From: Alphaproteobacteria bacterium
GTDB lineage: Bacteria > Pseudomonadota > Alphaproteobacteria > UBA8366 > JADFVY01
Direction of reading: 5' to 3'
DNA: 10,759 nt
Assembly: GCA_029881615.1 (NCBI GenBank)
Contig: JAOUMF010000029.1
Span: 1 to 10,759 of the forward strand
Under the pieces are notes generated by a model that was not told the DNA's origin, did not search any database, and saw only the letters and a list, made by a program, of their open reading frames with translations. The position numbers were made by a program, and so were the translations under genes. Positions within the stretch are counted from its first letter, which is position 1, and each line of letters opens with the position of its first letter. This document shows positions 6,540-10,759 of this stretch, piece after piece.

Positions 6540-7205
6540 ATGTCCCAGCCCGGCCAAAGGGCGCCGGCCCTTTCCCCTGTTCTGTTGCTTGGCTTCGCCT
6601 TGCGCCCGGCGCCGAAGCCGGCCTTGCAGGCCGCGGCCTCGCTGGCCATGGCGGCCCTTTTGCGTGGCCACCGGAGCGTATTCGAGCGGCTGGAGGGGCT
6701 GGCCAATCGCGATTTTCTGATCGATCCGGTGGACCTGCCATTCCGTTTCCATCTTAGTGCGGCCCTGCCTTCACCGCGCCTTCGAATACTTGGCGAGGAC
6801 GAGGAGCCGGCCGCGCCGGTCGCGGCCACCATCAAGGGCTCGTTGCCGGCCCTGATCGATCTGCTGGAAGGCCGCGTCGATGGCGATGCGTTGTTCTTTT
6901 CCCGGGCGCTGGCCGTCGAGGGCGACATGGGCGCGGTGGTTGCCTTGCGGAACGCGGTGGACGGCGCCGATATCGCGCTGACCGAGGATCTGTTGCGGCC
7001 GCTGGGCCCGTTTGGCGGGCCCGCGCGCGGCCTGTTGCGGGCCGGCGGCATGCTCTACCGGCGTGCCGAGCGCGACCTTGAAACATTGCGGGCGGCACTG
7101 GTCGCCCCCGTGCAGCGGCGCTGCGATTCCCAGGAGGCGAAATTGCGTGACCTCGATGAAACCGTCGCCAACATGCCCACCCGGCGGCGGGAGCGTCAGT
7201 CTTGA
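6540..7205 (+). CDS. ubiT: UbiT, SCP2-domain accessory factor of oxygen-independent ubiquinone biosynthesis
   Basis: This 221-residue protein has an SCP2 (sterol carrier) domain at about residues 55-145. DGDALFFSRALAVEGDMGAV (114-133) and the following LRNAVD are the most recognisable UbiT stretch. UbiT is thought to hold the hydrophobic polyprenyl intermediates for the anaerobic Ubi enzymes; E. coli UbiT (YhbT) is needed for ubiquinone synthesis without oxygen. The identity is confirmed by the overlapping ubiU and ubiV. The start is the ATG at 6540, with GGAGG 9 bases before it; the frame runs upstream to a GTG at 6465, but that lies against the FNR box and before the predicted transcription start. 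A charged C-terminal extension of about 45-50 residues (from about 170), perhaps helical, makes it longer than the roughly 174-residue E. coli protein. Its stop overlaps the ubiU start by 4 bases (TTGA). Confidence 0.9.
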   Translation: MSQPGQRAPALSPVLLLGFALRPAPKPALQAAASLAMAALLRGHRSVFERLEGLANRDFLIDPVDLPFRFHLSAALPSPRLRILGEDEEPAAPVAATIKGSLPALIDLLEGRVDGDALFFSRALAVEGDMGAVVALRNAVDGADIALTEDLLRPLGPFGGPARGLLRAGGMLYRRAERDLETLRAALVAPVQRRCDSQEAKLRDLDETVANMPTRRRERQS

Positions 7206-8194
7206 CCGGCGGTGCTCTGGAACTGGTCTGCCCGGCCGGCACGCCCGCTTCGCTGCGCGCGGCGGTGGATGCCGGTGCCGATGCGATCTATCTGGGATTT
7301 CGCGACGAGACCAATGCCCGTAATTTCCCCGGCTTGAACTTCAGCCGCGACGAGCTGGCCGACGGCATAAAATATGCCGGGTCAAAGGGCGTGAAGGTGC
7401 TGGTCGCCATCAACACCTATCCGCGAGCCGGCAATCCCGGCCCTTGGCGCGCGGCGGTGGATGATGCGGCGCGGCTTGGCGCATGGGCGGTAATTCTGGC
7501 CGATATCGGGCTGCTGGATTATGCCCGGCAAAACCATCCGGACCTCAGGCGGCATCTTTCGGTTCAGGCCTCGGCGGCAAATGCGCAGGCCATCAAATTC
7601 TATTGCGATGAATTCGGGGTTAAACGCGTGGTGTTGCCTCGCGTGCTGACGGTCGACGAGATCGCCCGGATCAACGATGCGGTCGAGGTGGAAACGGAAG
7701 TGTTCGCCTTTGGCGGCATGTGCGTGATGGCCGAGGGGCGTTGCCTGCTGTCCTCATACGCGACCGGCGAGTCGCCCAATATGAACGGTGTCTGTTCGCC
7801 GGCCGAGCACATCCATTATGAAGAGCGTGATGGGCAGCTGGTCTCGCGGCTTGGCGACTTTACCATCAACAAGTTTCGCGAGGGTGAGCCCGCGGGCTAT
7901 CCCACCCTGTGCAAGGGGCGGTTCCGCGCCTGCAGTCGCGATTCCTATCTGTTCGAGGAGCCGGTCTCGCTGGATGTGTCGAACATCTTGCCGGATTTGA
8001 TGAAGGCGGGCGTTACCGCCCTGAAGATCGAAGGCCGCCAGCGCGGCAAGGCCTATGTCGCACAGGTCGTTTCCGCCTTTCGCCGCGCCGTCGATGCGGC
8101 GGCGCGCGGCGAACAGCCCGACACCGCCGATCTGGCGTCGATCACCGAAGGTGGGCAGCAATCAACCGGCGCTTATGAGAAAGGTTGGCGATGA
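7202..8194 (+). CDS. ubiU: UbiU, U32-family [4Fe-4S] protein of oxygen-independent ubiquinone hydroxylation
   Basis: UbiU and UbiV form a heterodimer needed for the three ring hydroxylations of ubiquinone when oxygen is absent, with prephenate as reported oxygen donor. The 330-residue product has the U32 signature: LVCPAGTPASLRAAVDAGAD at the start, TNARNFPGLNFS, HLSVQASAAN, and LKIEGRQRGKAYV near the end. Cysteines C174, C181, C198 and C237 (GGMCVMAEGRC, NGVCSP, PTLCKGR) match the E. coli cluster ligands C169, C176, C193 and C232 with a constant offset of five. The start is TTG, overlapping the ubiT stop in TTGA, with GGGAG 8 bases before; translation is probably coupled. U32 protease paralogues such as TrhP/RlhA are excluded by the cysteine pattern and the T-U-V context. 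Confidence 0.95.
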   Translation: MTGGALELVCPAGTPASLRAAVDAGADAIYLGFRDETNARNFPGLNFSRDELADGIKYAGSKGVKVLVAINTYPRAGNPGPWRAAVDDAARLGAWAVILADIGLLDYARQNHPDLRRHLSVQASAANAQAIKFYCDEFGVKRVVLPRVLTVDEIARINDAVEVETEVFAFGGMCVMAEGRCLLSSYATGESPNMNGVCSPAEHIHYEERDGQLVSRLGDFTINKFREGEPAGYPTLCKGRFRACSRDSYLFEEPVSLDVSNILPDLMKAGVTALKIEGRQRGKAYVAQVVSAFRRAVDAAARGEQPDTADLASITEGGQQSTGAYEKGWR

Positions 8195-9093
8195 GCGATT
8201 CTCTCAAGCTGACTCTCGGTCCCTTGCTGTTCAACTGGCCGGCCGATCAGGTCGCCGAATTCTATGGGCGAATTGCCGAACTGGCCCCGGTCGACACGGT
8301 TTGCCTGGGAGAAGTCGTATGCCAGAAGCGTGAGCCGCTACTGGGTGGAACTCTGGCTGAAGCGGCCGGGCAGCTGGCGGACGCCGGCAAGGAGGTCGTC
8401 TGGTCCGGTTACGGATTGATCGCCGACGAGAAGGATATGGCGGCGACCAAGGGGCTCGCGGAATCCAGCGAGGGCCTGGTCGAAGCCAACGACATCACGG
8501 CTTTGCCGTTTTTACAGGGCCGGCCGCATGCCATTGGGCCGCTGGTCAATGTCTATAACGAGGATACCCTGAGATGGCTGGTGGCGCGGGGCGCCACAAG
8601 AATTTGCCTGGCCCCGGAACTGTCGCGCGATGCCATCGCCCGACTGACGGAAGCGGCCGGTGAAGCGGAACTGGAAGTTCAGGTGTTCGGTCGGTTGCCG
8701 CTGGCGCTGTCGGCGCGCTGCTATCACGCGCGGGCGCACGGGCTGCACAAGGATGGCTGTCAGTATGTCTGCGACAGGGATCCCGACGGCATGGCGGTGG
8801 ACACGCTGGACAACGAACATTTCCTGGCCGTGAACGGCATTCAGACCCTTTCGCATTCCATCGTGGAATTAAGCGCCGAGATCGATGACCTGATCGGGAT
8901 CGGGGTCACTCGATTCCGCCTGTCACCTCACCATGTTGATATGGTGGCGATCGCTCACGTCTGGCGCGATCTGCTGGAGGGCAAGCGCGACCTGCCGCGG
9001 GCGCGGCGCATAATCCAGACCGTGGCCGCCTTCGCACCGCCGTCCAACGGGTATTTTCATGCCCGCCCGGGCGCCGTTGCGCTGAATAACTGA
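8191..9093 (+). CDS. ubiV: UbiV, U32-family [4Fe-4S] partner of UbiU
   Basis: This 300-residue U32 protein begins LKLTLGPLLFNWP, as UbiV proteins do, and keeps GEVVCQKRE, EANDIT, LPLALSARCYHAR and AVNGIQTLS. C44, C177, C190 and C194 match E. coli C39, C180, C193 and C197: the first lies in GE-x-V-C-x-K-R and the last three have identical spacing of 13 and 4. An additional C38 lies close to C44. The ATG overlaps the ubiU stop in ATGA, with GAGAAAGG upstream; an in-frame TTG at 8185 is less likely. Being last in the operon and ending 7 bases before a convergent gene, it probably shares the FNR-driven transcript with ubiT and ubiU. Together with UbiU it forms the oxygen-independent hydroxylase; the oxygen-dependent UbiI/H/F enzymes are not in this window. 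Confidence 0.95.
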   Translation: MSDSLKLTLGPLLFNWPADQVAEFYGRIAELAPVDTVCLGEVVCQKREPLLGGTLAEAAGQLADAGKEVVWSGYGLIADEKDMAATKGLAESSEGLVEANDITALPFLQGRPHAIGPLVNVYNEDTLRWLVARGATRICLAPELSRDAIARLTEAAGEAELEVQVFGRLPLALSARCYHARAHGLHKDGCQYVCDRDPDGMAVDTLDNEHFLAVNGIQTLSHSIVELSAEIDDLIGIGVTRFRLSPHHVDMVAIAHVWRDLLEGKRDLPRARRIIQTVAAFAPPSNGYFHARPGAVALNN

Positions 9094-9124
9094 AGTCGGG
9101 TTAGTCCGGAAAGATCGACTTCAG
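9090..9124. terminator. 9-bp inverted repeat across both stop codons, possible bidirectional terminator
   Basis: CTGAAGTCG (9090-9098) and CGACTTCAG (9116-9124) are perfect complements with a 17-base loop. The stem contains the ubiV TGA, and the loop contains the TAA of the convergent gene. On the plus strand a run of five T occurs only 11 bases after the stem (9136-9140), and none follows on the minus strand, so this is not a textbook intrinsic terminator. It may instead end or protect both transcripts. Confidence 0.4.
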
Positions 9125-9580
9125 CGCTTCCGCTGTTTTTGGCGTTACGTAATAGACGCCGTCCTGGATTTCCTTGTGATCCTTGTCCCAGACGGTGGAA
9201 TCGTAATCCCAACCGATCAGGTGCGCCTTCTTTTCCGTATCGCCGATCAGGCGGCGCAGGCGGCGGGTCATCGCCCCTTCGAACAGCGACAGCGCCCGCC
9301 AGTGGCTGTCGCCGGTCACGGCCAGCAACTCCGACATTCGGGCGCGACCATTGTTTTTGGCGAAAATTTCCAGCCGTTTGCAGTGATTTTCCGACAGACC
9401 ATGGACCAGTCGCTGCGCGAGGTCCCTGTTTAGATCTACCGGTATTTTCCAGTTCGTTTCGGCCGGGCGCATGGCCCGCTTCGGCTGAAGCAGTTTGGGG
9501 TCCGCGAATTTTGTGATTAGTTCGCGCTGGGTTTCAGGTGTGAGTTTTCTGAAATCCTTTTGTTCGATAACGATTTGCAT
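9101..9580 (-). CDS. Hypothetical protein, possible winged-helix domain
   Basis: I do not recognise this 159-residue cytoplasmic protein. From about residue 60 it reads like a winged helix: a first helix (SENHCKRLEIFAKNNG), a second (MSELLAVTG), a third rich in arginine (WRALSLFEGAMTRRLRRLIGD), then a likely strand-wing region (HLIGWDYD, GVYYVTPKTAEALKSIF) ending in a helix. The first 50 residues are lysine- and proline-rich and may be flexible. This points to nucleic-acid binding, but that is inference from pattern only. The start is firm: GAAGGAGAT precedes the ATG at good spacing. It converges on ubiV (7-base gap, shared inverted repeat) and diverges from the DUF695-RraB gene across 187 bases, so it may regulate that gene or belong with it. 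There is no sign of truncation. Confidence 0.72.
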   Translation of the reverse strand: MQIVIEQKDFRKLTPETQRELITKFADPKLLQPKRAMRPAETNWKIPVDLNRDLAQRLVHGLSENHCKRLEIFAKNNGRARMSELLAVTGDSHWRALSLFEGAMTRRLRRLIGDTEKKAHLIGWDYDSTVWDKDHKEIQDGVYYVTPKTAEALKSIFPD

Positions 9581-9690
9581 CTTTATCTCCTTCAGACAGA
9601 CAGGGTAGCCGATTTTTTGCCGGACGGCCAGAAATCAGCCGGAATGAGGCGCCGATACGCCGCCGAGGGGCTATTTTTGGTCATATTTTC

Positions 9691-9704
9691 ACAGATATTT
9701 CTGT
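9691..9704. promoter_or_regulatory. Small inverted repeat ACAGA-TATT-TCTGT in a divergent promoter region
   Basis: A perfect 5-bp inverted repeat with a 4-base AT-rich centre lies in the 187-base gap (9581-9767) between the winged-helix-like protein and the DUF695-RraB gene. It is the clearest symmetric element in that gap and could be an operator. A TATATG at 9735-9740 could be a -10 for the right-hand gene, but no -35 fits. Five-base arms can arise by chance. Confidence 0.25.
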
Positions 9705-9767
9705 CTCTGGCCCTTTCCCGCCGGCGTTCGCCCCTATATGAAACGGGCATGAAAGTGGAGATTTGAT

Positions 9768-10523
9768 ATGGCGATGGGTTGGAATCTGTTTATTCGGCTG
9801 GAGCACGGGAAGCCTGCTCTCATTTCACTCGACGTGGATGCGCGTCCGTCGGGCAAGGGAAATGACAAATATCTGTGCCTGCTGGCGATGAAGCTTCGTC
9901 AGGCCGATGCCGACGGATTCCCCAGCCGCAAGGAACTGGACGGCCCCGTCGCCGGGGTAGAAGACGCGGTGGCGCGAATCGTGGGCAAGGAACTTGGCGG
10001 CCGTTATGTGGGCCGAATCACCAGCGGCGGCATGGTGGTATTCTTTTCATACGTTCCCAACGCGACCATTGCCAAGGAGAGAGTCAGCGCGGCACTGCCG
10101 GCGTTCAGCGACTATCGCTTCCAGTTCAATGCCAAGGCGGACCCGGAATGGAAAGACTATTTCAAGATTCTTTATCCCAACGCCGAAGAGATGCAGGGGC
10201 TGATGAATGACGGGGTTCTGCGGAACCTGGAAGAGCATGGCGACCAGCATTCCATCTCGCGAGAGGTCGACTTCCGGATTAATTTCGCCGACGAAAACTC
10301 CAGGGAACGTTTTCGGAAGGCCGTTGAGGCCGCCGGTTATGAAATCCGCGAGGAATCGCATTCCCCCGAAGGGGGGGAAATGCCTTACAAGCTGCAAATC
10401 TGGCTCGACATGCCGGTGGATAAGGAAACCATCGACGAAACCTGCCTCGACCTGATGGACCTGGCGGAAGCCTGCGACGCCAAGTTCGAAGGCTGGGACA
10501 CGTCCATCGTAAAGGCCGAGTAA
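9768..10523 (+). CDS. DUF695-RraB fusion protein
   Basis: The 251-residue protein joins two domains. Residues about 5-135 resemble DUF695 (MKLRQADADGFPSRKELD, then GRYVGRITSGGMVVFFSY, and DPEWKDYFKILYP). Residues about 140-246 resemble RraB (formerly DUF1260): a DREVDF-like strand (SREVDFRINFADE), AVEAAGYEIREES, LQIWLDMPVDKETIDETCLD, and a closing DAKFEGWDTSI, comparable with the EYDGWGT end of E. coli RraB. RraB binds RNase E and changes which transcripts it cuts; whether this fusion does so is unknown, and it lacks the long acidic tail of E. coli RraB. GGAG sits 7 bases before the ATG. Its start diverges from the winged-helix-like gene, and it ends 13 bases before the convergent RND pump gene. 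I see no signal peptide or membrane segment, so it is cytoplasmic. Confidence 0.8.
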   Translation: MAMGWNLFIRLEHGKPALISLDVDARPSGKGNDKYLCLLAMKLRQADADGFPSRKELDGPVAGVEDAVARIVGKELGGRYVGRITSGGMVVFFSYVPNATIAKERVSAALPAFSDYRFQFNAKADPEWKDYFKILYPNAEEMQGLMNDGVLRNLEEHGDQHSISREVDFRINFADENSRERFRKAVEAAGYEIREESHSPEGGEMPYKLQIWLDMPVDKETIDETCLDLMDLAEACDAKFEGWDTSIVKAE

Positions 10524-10536
10524 TTAAGCCGTTCCA

Positions 10537-10759
10537 TTATTCTCCCGGCAGTTTGGAGCCGTCGTCGCGGAAGACGATATAGATCGCGGGGATCACCAGC
10601 AGGGTCAGCGCCGTCGACGAGGCCAGCCCGAACACCAGCGAAATCGCCAGGCCCTGAAAGATCGGATCGGCCAGGATAAAGGCCGCGCCGATCATCGCCG
10701 CCACCGCGGTCAGGAAGATCGGCTGGAAGCGGATCGCCCCGGCCTCGATCAGGGCGGCG
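10537..10759 (-). CDS. RND-family efflux pump inner-membrane subunit (AcrB-like), C-terminal fragment
   Basis: Seventy-three C-terminal residues are visible before the window edge; the rest, roughly 950 residues, lies outside. IEAGAIRFQPIFLTAVAAM followed by a membrane segment, then GLAISLVFGLASSTALTLLV and IPAIYIVFRDDG, are the last two transmembrane helices of the AcrB/HAE1 type, where the R-x-x-P-I-x-x-T-A motif enters helix 11 and V-I-P-x-x-Y ends helix 12. These pumps use the proton gradient to expel drugs, dyes or lipophilic compounds, working with a periplasmic adaptor and an outer-membrane channel, probably encoded just outside the window. The short tail ends at TAA. I cannot say which substrates it takes. 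The heavy-metal CusA type is less likely from the motif wording. Confidence 0.85.
   Translation of the reverse strand, partial: AALIEAGAIRFQPIFLTAVAAMIGAAFILADPIFQGLAISLVFGLASSTALTLLVIPAIYIVFRDDGSKLPGE

Noticed and set aside
1..10759. CRISPR arrays, tRNA/rRNA genes, insertion sequences, toxin-antitoxin or phage-defence genes
   Set aside because: Looked for on both strands; no regularly spaced repeats, no transposase or integrase motifs, no RNA-gene folds and no defence domains were seen.

Overview
The window looks like a chromosomal segment of a high-GC alphaproteobacterium, probably Rhodospirillales-like. This rests on GC-rich coding, a DUF1127 protein, ubiquinone as the quinone, an FNR/FixK-type box and the gene families present. 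No rRNA, tRNA, CRISPR array, insertion sequence, integrase or attachment site is visible. Genes are packed tightly and no stretch over 300 bases lacks a gene.

Left part (1-3653): a minus-strand pair encodes an IclR regulator and, 5 bases downstream, an enolase-superfamily (muconate-lactonizing subgroup) enzyme cut by the window edge. Diverging from it is a TauE/SafE-type permease whose 3' end overlaps, tail to tail, a GcvA-like LysR regulator. The IclR/permease gap holds a perfect 8-bp inverted repeat that is a good operator candidate. Together this reads as a small catabolic locus (regulator, enzyme, anion exporter/importer) of unknown substrate.

Middle (3654-6366): the LysR gene diverges from a DUF1127 protein with an unusual C-terminal tail. 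Their shared promoter region contains a T-N11-A palindrome. A DAO/SoxB-type FAD oxidoreductase follows, and then, convergent to it, an unrecognised protein with two membrane segments.

Core of interest (6447-9093): ubiT-ubiU-ubiV, the oxygen-independent ubiquinone hydroxylation system, with ATGA/TTGA-type overlaps. All eight cysteines expected to hold the [4Fe-4S] clusters of UbiU and UbiV are present with the same spacing as in E. coli. Upstream is a perfect TTGAC-N4-GTCAA FNR/FixK box whose centre sits exactly 41.5 bases before the start predicted from a TATGCT -10 element. That is the geometry of a class II FNR-activated promoter and predicts that quinone hydroxylation switches on when oxygen falls. 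The same symmetric box faces the two-membrane-segment gene in the other direction.

Right part (9090-10759): ubiV converges on a small unrecognised protein with a possible winged-helix fold, and a 9-bp inverted repeat spans both stop codons. A DUF695-RraB fusion protein diverges from that gene and converges on the C-terminal end of an RND efflux pump.
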